DNA of 24,589 bases from Nitrososphaerota archaeon (GTDB taxonomy: Archaea > Thermoproteota > Nitrososphaeria > Nitrososphaerales > CADDZS01). Made by a program: the position numbers and the translations under genes. The notes beneath the pieces were generated by a model that was not told the DNA's origin, ran no database searches, and saw only the letters and a list, made by a program, of their open reading frames with translations. Positions 7,920 through 15,579 of this stretch are shown piece by piece; position 1 is the stretch's first letter; every line of letters begins with the position of its first letter. The DNA is taken from positions 1 to 24,589 of the forward strand of contig JABDCJ010000040.1 in NCBI GenBank assembly GCA_013288145.1. The letters run 5' to 3'.

Positions 7920-8336
7920 TTGCAAATTTTTGCCACTGGTTATCTTTTTGCAAATTTGTTGCCTCCATCCGAATCATCGGTACTGATTGCCCTAAATCTT
8001 GTAACCTTGTTTGCGACCATATTTCTCGGCTATTTCGCTGCTCGGATTTTCTTTTACATGCGCCTTGGTCGGTTGGAAAGAGGATGGAAATTAATGACCG
8101 GTGGAGCAGTTTGTTTGTCCTTTGCTTTCCTTTCTCTTACCGTTCAGCACCTATTCGGACGCCTATCAAGCCCGTATTTCTATCTCGACGCGGTCGGGAT
8201 GACTTTGAGCATAGCTGGAATTGTTCTAATGGTGTTAGGCCTCCGCTCCCACTACCTCGTGTGGACGCGCAAGATCAGCGACAAGAAGTCTCACCCCATA
8301 TTAGTTACGGAACGTAGAGAAACGGAAGAAGACTGA
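7920..8336 (+). CDS. Small membrane protein, three predicted helices
   Basis: The 138-residue protein has hydrophobic segments at about 19-46, 58-82 and 90-116, and a charged C-terminal tail rich in Lys, Arg and Glu (about 117-138) that should face the cytoplasm. It begins at TTG 7920, 9 nt after the winged-helix gene, so both are probably on one transcript. The arrangement recalls the membrane portion of some sensor proteins, but no catalytic or signalling domain is attached. The family was not recognised. Confidence 0.6.
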   Translation: MQIFATGYLFANLLPPSESSVLIALNLVTLFATIFLGYFAARIFFYMRLGRLERGWKLMTGGAVCLSFAFLSLTVQHLFGRLSSPYFYLDAVGMTLSIAGIVLMVLGLRSHYLVWTRKISDKKSHPILVTERRETEED

Positions 8337-8456
8337 GCTACGACATGTTGAGCGCAAGAATACGCCCGAACAATCTTTGAGCGTCTTTAATCTGCCAAAA
8401 GTTTCTCTAGTGATATAGGGTAAGCTAACAGTCTGCTTTCGGTTCCACTAAAGCTC

Positions 8457-8623
8457 ATGAAATGCTATTTTTGCGGCGCGTACGCAAAGGGATTTGCGTC
8501 TAAAGAGGAAGAGGACTTTGTGAAGATCATGGAGCTATAAAAAAAAGCAGAGACCAGGAGCTGGAATGGCATACAATTTTTGACTGCCACGAGTGCGCTC
8601 TAGGTATTAACGTTCAGGTTTGA
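8457..8623 (+). pseudogene. Broken small zinc-ribbon gene (two CxxC pairs)
   Basis: From ATG 8457 the frame reads MKCYFCGAYAKGFASK and on to Glu-Leu, then meets TAA at 8538-8540. The same frame continues sensibly as KKAETRSWNGIQF. A one-base shift near the run of T at about 8577-8581 then restores DCHECALGINVQV and a TGA at 8621-8623. The sum is a protein of about 55 residues with CxxC at each end, a typical zinc ribbon. Two lesions are needed to explain it: one nonsense codon next to a run of eight A, and one missing base in a run of T. Both sit at homopolymers, so a sequencing or assembly error is a real alternative to true decay. Confidence 0.6.
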
Positions 8624-8788
8624 ATCAACTCACTCGAAAACGGTGCGATCATCTCTCCGATAGACGAAAACAATAGAATCGTCAAACATAACGAGAATTC
8701 TTTCTCATTCCGGATCCCGAAACAACACCGAACCTCATCAGATCATTGTTTATCCTTGGGATCGATAGTAAAGCTTTCAATCTTTGAT

Positions 8789-8798
8789 CTTAAATTTT
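8789..8798 (+). promoter_or_regulatory. TATA-like box of the first receiver gene
   Basis: CTTAAATTTT is centred about 24 nt before ATG 8815, the spacing expected for a leaderless archaeal transcript. No Shine-Dalgarno sequence precedes the ATG, which agrees. Confidence 0.5.
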
Positions 8799-8814
8799 TG
8801 ATTAATTTCTTCCG

Positions 8815-9228
8815 ATGTCAGTAACCGCAACCCAGCCGTTAGCACACAAAGGTTCTGCAAAGACGGTGATGATATGCGACGATGAGCTTGATGTGCTAAG
8901 AGCGTACAAAATTGCGCTAAACTCCCGGTTCAATGTATTGACCGCTAGCTCGGGAAACGAGTGCTTGAAGACTTACTCTGAAGCAATCGGATCCAGAAAG
9001 AAAGTTGATGCCGTAGTTTTAGATTATAGATTGGGAGATATGCTCGGGGACGAGGTCGCTAAAAAACTAAAGGAAATTGCCTCGACCAATGTGATCTTGT
9101 TGACGGCCTTTGAAATTGATCCTTCCCATATTGATGAATTGAAGAAGGAAAAAATCATAACCACGTTCCTGAAAAAACCGATAAGCCTGTCATACTTGAT
9201 TGCGACAATAAACCAGACCATTGCCTGA
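8815..9228 (+). CDS. Single-domain response regulator (receiver)
   Basis: The 137-residue protein is a bare receiver domain. The acidic pair is D22-D23 (ICDDE), the phospho-acceptor D70 (VVLDYRLGD), the switch Thr T97 (LLTAFE) and the conserved Lys of LKKP at 121. There is no DNA-binding or other output domain, so it must pass its signal to a partner. By hand alignment it is about 59% identical over 122 positions to the receiver at 11285-11827, and both flank one sensor kinase. Its stop is 10 nt from the stop of that kinase, which points toward it. It probably accepts phosphate from that kinase; this is inferred from position. Confidence 0.9.
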   Translation: MSVTATQPLAHKGSAKTVMICDDELDVLRAYKIALNSRFNVLTASSGNECLKTYSEAIGSRKKVDAVVLDYRLGDMLGDEVAKKLKEIASTNVILLTAFEIDPSHIDELKKEKIITTFLKKPISLSYLIATINQTIA

Positions 9229-9238
9229 ATTAGGCAGT

Positions 9239-11155
9239 CTACTTTTCGGATAGACCGTTATCCTCCGGGAGCAGTGGCAGAGTGAAAGTGAACGTGGCGC
9301 CCTTCATGCCTTCTCCATTATTGTTCTCCGCCTTTATAGTCCCTCCATGCGCTTCGACGTAGGATTTTGAAATGAACAGTCCAAGCCCTGTGCCCGAGTC
9401 CGTTATGAACTTGTTGAATAGGCGCGGAAATATTTCTGGAACAATCCCTCTGCCCTCATCTTTCACGGCGACCACAGCGAAGTTGCCTTCCATCCGGGTC
9501 GAGACTACTATTCTACCGCCCTTCCTTGAACTTTTTATGGCGTTACTAAGAAGGTTCGACAGGATTTGTCCGACCTTTGTTTTGTCAGCCGTTAGAACCA
9601 GACTTGATTGCTGAGTATCGAGAGTTATCTGTGGAACCGAAGATTCAGACGTCCCATTTACGCTCGCACTTTTTCTGACGTCGGGTATCAACTGCAAAAT
9701 CAAGTCATTAAGATCAAAACTCTCATAATCCAGTCGAAGAGTCTTGTTATCTATTCTCGCGACTTCTAGTAGCGTTTGAGTGAGTCGCTCAAGCCGCTGA
9801 GCGTTTCTGAAGGTTGACTCCACAAGTCCGATCACGTCCTCCTGTGGGATATTTGGGAAAGAGATGAATTCACTTCCGGGTTCGACTACTGCGTCTCCAC
9901 TCGGGGAGGATGGAGAAACACTCATCGGCTCCATTTGGGGTACAATCGCCCCTCGAAGCAACTCGGCATTTGCAAGAATACTCTGGGTAGGCGTCCTGAG
10001 TTCGTGGGCGGCGATATTGATCAGATCCGATTGTGCCTTGGATTGGGACGCGAGCTGCTCGTTTGCACTTGAAAGCTGGATGTTGGTCGCGACAAGTTCC
10101 TTGGTTTTCTCGCTAACCGCATCTCCCAATCTCTTGTTCCACCTGAGGATCATAAACGCCGTCCCCAAGAACGTCGCGCCAATTCCGATTATTATTGCCG
10201 TGCTGACAAACCTCTGCTGGTTAATCAGCGCAACAGCACTCCCGGTCAGAGTATCAGGTGCGGTAATGTAAAGGACCCCAAACTGGTGAGGGCGATCAGA
10301 ACTGTCGTTGACGAATACAGGCTGATATGCGAGCGTAGAAGATGCCCCTTTGTACGAAATATCGTCGACGCCGGCATTACCATTTAGAGACTGATTTAGA
10401 AATGAATTGAATGTCGGTCTCAGGACTGAGGGAATCGAATTTTGGACGGTGCTTCCGAAAACGTTCTGCCCGATTTGAGATTCGTTGCCGGTAAAAAGTA
10501 TGGTCCCCTGAAAATCAAGGATCCCCAGGCCGCTGCGAAAAATAGGTGAGAGTTGACTTTGGAGAAATTCCCCAAGAGTCTTAAGCGCAATTGCATCTGA
10601 AACAACTCCATCGAATTTTCCTCCTGAAAATATCGGCTGAGAAATGAAGAGGAATTCGCTTGAAGAATTCGTAAGCGATGGAGTCGCGCTGCTATAATAG
10701 GTCGTACCAAAGGCCTCAGGAGAGGTGAAATATTGTCGCTGACTTAGATCCCTACCTGTGCCATTGGGATAGATAGAGATAGTTCCATTTGAAACCATGA
10801 TGAGTTTACCTGTAGGGTCAATCCAGAAATACGACAACGTTAGATCTCGAGTCGAATTTTGTGCTCCTCTGAATAGAGCCGCAGCGGTGCTAACGTTACG
10901 GCCCTGAACAAGAGTGGAAGAAGACAGCACCCGGAGATTATCTGAAACTCCCTGAAGAGTTTCAGACAACAAATGACTCAAATCACTCGCTTGAATCTGA
11001 GTATTAGAATGGATATTTGCAATAGACTGGTCTGAAATATTGGCAGAAACTGCCGAGGAAAACTCAAAAGAAGCCACTGAAAATCCTGCTGCGATTATCG
11101 CTAAAGCAATGAGGAAAGCCGCGCTCTTTTTCGAGAGCAAATGCGACAAACGCAA
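9239..11155 (-). CDS. Membrane sensor histidine kinase with Cache-like extracellular domain
   Basis: The 638-residue protein starts with a transmembrane helix (11-31). An outside region of about 280 residues follows with Cache-type features (YFWIDPTGKLIMVSNG at 109-124, DLSQRQYF, FISQPIFSGGKFDGVVSDAI). A second helix at about 318-338 and a coiled-coil linker (345-380) lead to HisKA with phospho-acceptor H384 (HELRTPTQ). The HATPase domain has N538 (NLLSNAIK), DEGRG (566-570) and GTGLGL (588-593). HisKA has an unusual Ser/Pro-rich insertion at about 402-445 between its two helices. The start is TTG 11155, with no nearby Met. The receiver gene lies 129 nt upstream on the same strand and another receiver converges on it. 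Cache domains often bind small organic ligands; this one's ligand is unknown. Confidence 0.92.
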   Translation of the reverse strand: MRLSHLLSKKSAAFLIALAIIAAGFSVASFEFSSAVSANISDQSIANIHSNTQIQASDLSHLLSETLQGVSDNLRVLSSSTLVQGRNVSTAAALFRGAQNSTRDLTLSYFWIDPTGKLIMVSNGTISIYPNGTGRDLSQRQYFTSPEAFGTTYYSSATPSLTNSSSEFLFISQPIFSGGKFDGVVSDAIALKTLGEFLQSQLSPIFRSGLGILDFQGTILFTGNESQIGQNVFGSTVQNSIPSVLRPTFNSFLNQSLNGNAGVDDISYKGASSTLAYQPVFVNDSSDRPHQFGVLYITAPDTLTGSAVALINQQRFVSTAIIIGIGATFLGTAFMILRWNKRLGDAVSEKTKELVATNIQLSSANEQLASQSKAQSDLINIAAHELRTPTQSILANAELLRGAIVPQMEPMSVSPSSPSGDAVVEPGSEFISFPNIPQEDVIGLVESTFRNAQRLERLTQTLLEVARIDNKTLRLDYESFDLNDLILQLIPDVRKSASVNGTSESSVPQITLDTQQSSLVLTADKTKVGQILSNLLSNAIKSSRKGGRIVVSTRMEGNFAVVAVKDEGRGIVPEIFPRLFNKFITDSGTGLGLFISKSYVEAHGGTIKAENNNGEGMKGATFTFTLPLLPEDNGLSEK

Positions 11156-11284
11156 GGCTTTGTTCCAGCTCCCTAAAGGTTCTCTAATAATAGTTATGTA
11201 AAAATTCTCTATTTTTTTAAATAAATTGCAAAGGCGGCTGGAGCTGAATTGGAAATTCTCGACAATGGAAAATGCCCCAACTAG

Positions 11285-11827
11285 CTATTCCAGTAGTGTT
11301 CTCTCTACGGTAGCCAAAAGCGAGGCCATTGTAATTGGTTTTTTTACGAACGTCGTTATGCAATTGCGTTTCGTTAGATCGTTCAAGAAGGAGTTGCTGA
11401 TCTCGAATGCGCTTATCAAAATTATCTTGGTCCCGTCCAAGTCTCTGATCTTGCAGGCAACCTCGTCACCCAGCATGTCACCAAGTTTGTAGTCCAAAAC
11501 CAGGACATCTATTTTGGCTCCTGACTTGAGCTCATTATTGTATTTGTTAAGACATTCTTCCCCTGAACTCGCCGTTAAAACACTGTACCTGGAAGATAGT
11601 GCAATTTTGTACGCTCGCAGAACATCAGATTCATCATCGCAGATCATTACAGTTTTTTGAACTGGAGATTTTGTGAGAGAGGAATTGTAAGTGCGACCTT
11701 CAGAGTTTATCAGAAAGGTCAGGTTCTTCGGTCTTTCATAAATTGAGGACTGATTGGAGAACGGGAAATCGATTAGACTTTCCAGTAGTTGAGCAGATCG
11801 CTTCAAAGATATTGCTTGATATTCCAT
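11285..11827 (-). CDS. Response regulator (receiver) with 57-residue N-terminal extension
   Basis: Residues 58-180 are a receiver domain: D64-D65 (ICDDE), phospho-acceptor D112 (LVLDYKLGD), Ser139 at the position where the paralogue has Thr (LISAFE), and K163 before Pro in VKKP. Residues 1-57 have no counterpart in the related protein at 8815 and match no domain I know. ATG 11827 is the start; an AT-rich AAGTTTAT lies about 20-26 nt before it, suggesting a leaderless mRNA. The sensor kinase gene follows on the same strand after 129 nt. With only a receiver domain, output must go through a partner. Confidence 0.88.
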   Translation of the reverse strand: MEYQAISLKRSAQLLESLIDFPFSNQSSIYERPKNLTFLINSEGRTYNSSLTKSPVQKTVMICDDESDVLRAYKIALSSRYSVLTASSGEECLNKYNNELKSGAKIDVLVLDYKLGDMLGDEVACKIRDLDGTKIILISAFEISNSFLNDLTKRNCITTFVKKPITMASLLATVERTLLE

Positions 11828-11935
11828 TTACTATATAATTCTTCAGGATAAACTTTCCATTGTAAAAGAACAAACTGAAACCATTGCGAAGTTGAATCTA
11901 GAAAAACCGATTATTCAGAGATTCCAAAATAATTC

Positions 11936-12745
11936 TCAAATTACTTGTAGTTCATTTTCTTCGATTAGTTTTCGAGCATTGTCATAATTTCTCGATACTT
12001 GATCAGGGTAGTGAGAATCTGAACCATAACTGACATTGCACCCCACCTTTCCGCAGGCCGAAGCCAACTTTCTGACCAGTTCGGGCGTTCTTGCGAGATC
12101 AGCCCCATTCAATTCGAGAGCCTTGCCCCTTTCCTTGGCGATTTTTGCGAGGCCCATCATAAGCTCTTCAAAATTCTCAGGAGCGGTTGGCGTTCCCACG
12201 GCAAGTCTTTCAGGATGAGTAAGTATGTCAAATGGAATAAAGTTGCTTCGCAAAGCTTCCTTTTGTAATTCCACGTACTCTATCCACCTCTCCTCGGCAC
12301 TCTTTCTATCCTGCGGAAATTTTTTGTCTTCGATGTCGATCCCTCCTGGGAATTCGTGTATGGAGCAAAGCAAAACATCCCATTTTTTTCTTGAAACAAT
12401 TTCGCCAATCTCGGATCTGTACTCCCGGATATAGTCTACCTCGAGTCCTTTGCGAACTTGGATTCCGTCAACGTCTTTCACTTTTTCAAACTCTTTCAAG
12501 TAATCATCAAACGAGGAGAACATGCGGCCCGATTCGTGCACCGACCCAAATTTGACGAGCTGGCGAGCAAACGTAAACTGAGAAATGTGTTCCGTCGTGG
12601 ACAAGCGACTTACTTCGGTCTTTTTTGCTGCCTCGACCATCGACTCAATATTCGCAAGAATGATGTGGCTGTGGTTATCGTAATGCAAGAGTAACCCTTT
12701 TTGAAAAATGTGTGACCTGACTGGATTTTTCAATAGATCGGCCAT
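11936..12745 (-). CDS. PHP-domain phosphoesterase, histidinol-phosphatase-like
   Basis: The 269-residue protein shows the metal-binding motifs of the PHP family in order: DNHSH near residue 23, TTEH, GLEVDYI, CSIHEF, DILTHPER, ALELNG and SYGSDSHYPDQV. These positions bind two or three metal ions and hydrolyse phosphate esters. The size and motif spacing fit the HisK-type histidinol phosphatases, but no other histidine biosynthesis gene is near, and PHP proteins also act on other phosphates. The start is ATG 12745, with a TATA-like box about 24 nt before it, so it is probably leaderless. It is divergent from the luciferase-like gene and 108 nt upstream of a receiver gene on the same strand. 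Confidence 0.85.
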   Translation of the reverse strand: MADLLKNPVRSHIFQKGLLLHYDNHSHIILANIESMVEAAKKTEVSRLSTTEHISQFTFARQLVKFGSVHESGRMFSSFDDYLKEFEKVKDVDGIQVRKGLEVDYIREYRSEIGEIVSRKKWDVLLCSIHEFPGGIDIEDKKFPQDRKSAEERWIEYVELQKEALRSNFIPFDILTHPERLAVGTPTAPENFEELMMGLAKIAKERGKALELNGADLARTPELVRKLASACGKVGCNVSYGSDSHYPDQVSRNYDNARKLIEENELQVI

Positions 12746-12767
12746 AAGCAGCAGAGTGGCAAGTTAC

Positions 12768-12777
12768 TTTATATTTG
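12768..12777. promoter_or_regulatory. TATA-like box in the PHP / luciferase-like divergent promoter
   Basis: CTTTATATTT at 12768-12777 reads AAATATAAAG on the minus strand. It is about 24 nt from ATG 12745, an ideal leaderless spacing. On the plus strand it would place a start near 12796, giving a leader of about 28 nt to GTG 12824. One AT-rich box may serve both directions. Confidence 0.5.
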
Positions 12778-12823
12778 GAGAGAAATTTACAATCAGGCTG
12801 GAGTATCTCAAAAATGAATACTG

Positions 12824-13939
12824 GTGTTTCATTTTGGCTCCAATCTGAATCCTGAGAAAAATAACGAAAGTAATTTGTCTGCAAATCAGGATCCTGCCGA
12901 TCGCAAGAAAAATCCGAGATTCGGCCTGGCATTTCAAGCGAGTCAGTCCTTCGACCATTACGTGAAATGCGCAAAACTTGCCAAAAAGTATGGGTTCGAT
13001 ATGATGCAGGTCTACGACGACCTGCTCTTCAAACCATCGTGGCCCATTCTTTTCGCGATGGCGCCTGAGCTTCGCAATACCGGCATAAAGCTTGGACCCG
13101 GGGTCGTAAATCCGTATCACATGCATCCAGCCCTTATCGCCACCCATCTTGGGTGCCTGAATGAAGAGATGAATGGGGACTCGTTCCTAATGATCGGAAA
13201 GGGTGCGTTCCACGATCTCTTTGAGATCGAAACGAAAAGTCCGCTCACCGCCACGAGAGAGGCTATTGAAATCATAGGCAACCTTGTTTCCGGAAAATCT
13301 GCTGAATTCGACGGCAAAATATTCAGGTCAAAGTCAGAAGCGAGGTTTCGCTGGAATTATTCTTGCTTGTATCCACCCCAATTGTGGATTGGGAGCTGGG
13401 GACCCAAAATGGCGGAACTAGCAGGAAGGATGAAGCAGGTCTCCGGGATCATGGTCAGCAGCATTACGGATGCACGCTATCTTTCGTATATTCGCGAAAG
13501 AACTCGCTTAGGTGCAATGTCTGTTTCTCGAAGTCCTGACGAAGTAGAAATCGGGTGCGTACCCGGAACTATCATCTCTGGTAATCGGGAGGTGGCTCGC
13601 GAACTTGCGAGGAAAGCAAGTGCCCTGTACCTCCCATATCTTGACCCTATGACAGATTACGTTGGCGTCAAGAGAGAAGACGTAGAGTCCGTAAGGGAAG
13701 CTCTTTCGCGAAATGATCTTGAGGCAGCAGCTAACCGCGTACCGGATATAGCGGTCGATTCGTTCAAGCTCTGGGGCACGCCTGACGATATTATTGACAA
13801 AACTATCAGGATGCTGGATTCTGGAAGAGGTGCAGATAGAGTAAATTTTGGATTCGGCCGAGGCGAGGATGACATTGCGAGCATCGAGCTTCTAGGAGAG
13901 AAAGTTATGCCGTACCTCCGTGAAAAGTTTGGAAGTTAG
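12824..13939 (+). CDS. Luciferase-like (LLM) F420/flavin-dependent oxidoreductase
   Basis: The 371-residue protein has the TIM-barrel pattern of bacterial luciferase and methylene-tetrahydromethanopterin reductase relatives: RFGLAFQ opening strand, KYGFDMMQVYDD, IKLGPGVVNPYHMHPALIA (the loop with the family's cis-peptide position), a GKG segment, PPQLWIGSWGPKMAELAGR, and a C-terminal GTPDDIIDKTIRM. Archaeal members of this shape usually use F420. The core starts at about residue 32. The preceding stretch is polar and unlike the family, so the start may be TTG 12875 (residue 18) rather than GTG 12824. The substrate is not evident. The neighbour is a divergent PHP phosphoesterase; the downstream gene converges. 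Confidence 0.85.
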   Translation: MFHFGSNLNPEKNNESNLSANQDPADRKKNPRFGLAFQASQSFDHYVKCAKLAKKYGFDMMQVYDDLLFKPSWPILFAMAPELRNTGIKLGPGVVNPYHMHPALIATHLGCLNEEMNGDSFLMIGKGAFHDLFEIETKSPLTATREAIEIIGNLVSGKSAEFDGKIFRSKSEARFRWNYSCLYPPQLWIGSWGPKMAELAGRMKQVSGIMVSSITDARYLSYIRERTRLGAMSVSRSPDEVEIGCVPGTIISGNREVARELARKASALYLPYLDPMTDYVGVKREDVESVREALSRNDLEAAANRVPDIAVDSFKLWGTPDDIIDKTIRMLDSGRGADRVNFGFGRGEDDIASIELLGEKVMPYLREKFGS

Positions 13940-13957
13940 CTTATACTTCTCAAATCG

Positions 13958-14893
13958 TCATGTAATTTGTGTAAGGGCAAATCCTAGGCCCGCGCAGGCG
14001 AGCGTGATTAGCGTCCAACCCGCGATTAGAATTCCGATCTCCTTTGAATTGACTGCCCAAGGTCTGCGCGAAATGCCTGCCCCCAGCATTCCGCCAATTA
14101 TTACCTGAGTCAGCGACACTGGAATAGAGAATACGGTCAGAATCAGGATCACAATCGCTGCAGCGAGCATTGCGGCAAACGTCTTGATCTGGCTCAGACC
14201 AACGATCTTGTCACCGACAACAGCTGCCAACATTTTCCCAAATAGTACCATTCCAGCAGCTGCGGCTAAGAAGAGCAATAGCTCTAGGATATAGAATGAA
14301 GTAGAGCACAAAGTGCTGCCCGCTGCTAAAGACTGGATGACACCCAGGTTGTTTGCGCCGAGCATGAAAGACACAAGGAATACGACGACGACTAAAACCG
14401 ACCGGTTTGCCCTAATCACAGCGACTAAAGCTCGATGTTGCTCCGCCTTGATCACGATTTCGTAAATTGCAAAGCTTGCTATTGCACAGGCAAAGGGGAC
14501 GGCAAGCCACGAGGCAATTATTTCGATCAGTAACGATATTTTAATCTGAGTTGAGCTCGCTAGTGCCGCGCCAACGAAAGAGCCGATCGTACAGTTTGAA
14601 AGGCTTACCGGCAGCCTTAGCAGATTGAGAACAAAGAGCATCGCCACGGAAACAGCTAGAGCCGAAAGGAGAGCCGAATCCGGTAGATTCGTTGAAACAA
14701 GTTTGCCCAAAATCGAGCCCGACATAGTCTGACCGGCAAGTAAGAAACCGGCAAAGATTCCGGCAAGCGAGACCCCGAATGATAGATTGTAAGAAACGAG
14801 TTTCGACAGGTTACCAGTGGTTAAACCTGAGTTGTTCCAACCGAAAACGAATGCAAACAGAATAAGTAAGAAATAGAGAGCTAGAAACGCCAG
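13958..14893 (-). CDS. pit: PiT-family inorganic phosphate transporter (CTG start proposed)
   Basis: The protein is a membrane transporter with the two inverted repeats of the PiT family. The first signature is FGWNNSGLTTGNL at residues 17-29, the second is FMLGANNLGV at about 176-185; both have Asn where the classic GAND motif has Asp. The only standard start is ATG 14725, which would remove the first signature and one or two helices. The same frame is open for 56 codons further up, to CTG 14891-14893, directly after the PhoU TAG stop, and that extension is a good PiT N-terminus. The full length from CTG is 311 residues, near the archaeal norm. PhoU-like and TrmB-like genes precede it in one operon. 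Confidence 0.82.
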   Translation of the reverse strand: MAFLALYFLLILFAFVFGWNNSGLTTGNLSKLVSYNLSFGVSLAGIFAGFLLAGQTMSGSILGKLVSTNLPDSALLSALAVSVAMLFVLNLLRLPVSLSNCTIGSFVGAALASSTQIKISLLIEIIASWLAVPFACAIASFAIYEIVIKAEQHRALVAVIRANRSVLVVVVFLVSFMLGANNLGVIQSLAAGSTLCSTSFYILELLLFLAAAAGMVLFGKMLAAVVGDKIVGLSQIKTFAAMLAAAIVILILTVFSIPVSLTQVIIGGMLGAGISRRPWAVNSKEIGILIAGWTLITLACAGLGFALTQIT

Positions 14894-15571
14894 CTATGAA
14901 TACCCCTTTGCGACTAGTATTAGGAGTATATCCGATCCATGCTCCGACATGTCCGCAATCTTATCCACCAAACTTAGGAAATCCTTCAGCAAGATAATGT
15001 CTAGCGATTTTGCATCAATCTCATTCTTGTACAGGTGCTGGACAATCGAGTGATGAATCCCATCTGCCTCTGTTTCTTTCTCCTCGACTTTTTCTGCCGT
15101 GGACAGGACTTCCTCTTTGTTCTTTTCAAGTGCCACAATAGCTTCTCTTAGAAGACGTGCCGCCGAAATGCAGGTCGAGACAAACGATTCGACATCTACC
15201 ATGAAAAAGTAGTCAATTACCTCTTTCGGTAACCTCAGGTCGTGGAATACCATCGCAGAGTGTTTTGATGCGTCCGAGATGTTCTCAATAAGCTCCGAGA
15301 GTGAAAGGAGGTCTTCCCTGATGCCACCAAAAAACGAGCCCTTGCACAGAACTCGTACCAGAGCGCGGTGCTCGTCGTCAATTTTCTTCTCTATGCCGTC
15401 GATTACCGTGAACTGGCGATCGACTGCCTCATAATCGCACGTCTTTAGGTATTTGACCAAGGTAAGAAGGTGTTCAGTTGAATCTATTGACGAATCCAAG
15501 AGCGCGAGAATTCGGTTGAGTATCTGCTGTTCTCCGCTGCCTAAGAAGCTGAAAAAGTCAGAAATGGGCAA
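14894..15571 (-). CDS. PhoU-like / DUF47 family accessory protein of the Pit transporter
   Basis: The 225-residue protein is all alpha-helical and charged, with two three-helix units as in PhoU and DUF47 proteins. Acidic motifs typical of metal binding are seen (EKKIDDEHRAL at about 79-89, EKETEADGIHHSIV, and the final LVDKIADMSEHGSDIL). DUF47 genes are commonly placed directly before a Pit transporter and are thought to control or aid it; here the next gene begins directly after this stop codon (TAG, 14894-14896). The start is TTG 15571, 8 nt after the TrmB-like gene. The three genes are therefore one operon. Because the Pit frame equals this frame, readthrough of the single TAG would produce a PhoU-Pit fusion. 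Confidence 0.88.
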   Translation of the reverse strand: MPISDFFSFLGSGEQQILNRILALLDSSIDSTEHLLTLVKYLKTCDYEAVDRQFTVIDGIEKKIDDEHRALVRVLCKGSFFGGIREDLLSLSELIENISDASKHSAMVFHDLRLPKEVIDYFFMVDVESFVSTCISAARLLREAIVALEKNKEEVLSTAEKVEEKETEADGIHHSIVQHLYKNEIDAKSLDIILLKDFLSLVDKIADMSEHGSDILLILVAKGYS

Positions 15572-15579
15572 ATGAAAAT

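Larger units (their letters stand above)
8337..8814. other. 478-nt region with a broken small gene and a promoter
   Basis: Between the membrane protein gene and the first receiver gene there is no intact gene. The region holds the zinc-ribbon remnant at 8457-8623 and, at its right end, a TATA-like box for the receiver gene. A GATATA element around 8412 may be an old promoter for the remnant. I see nothing convincing in 8624-8780. Confidence 0.6.

Noticed and set aside
9864..10271. 135-residue plus-strand frame opposite the sensor kinase
   Set aside because: It is the complement of a clearly coding kinase and its translation shows no domain.
14808..14830. GGTTACCAGTGG resembling the TrmB palindrome
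   Set aside because: It lies inside the Pit coding extension and lacks the second arm.
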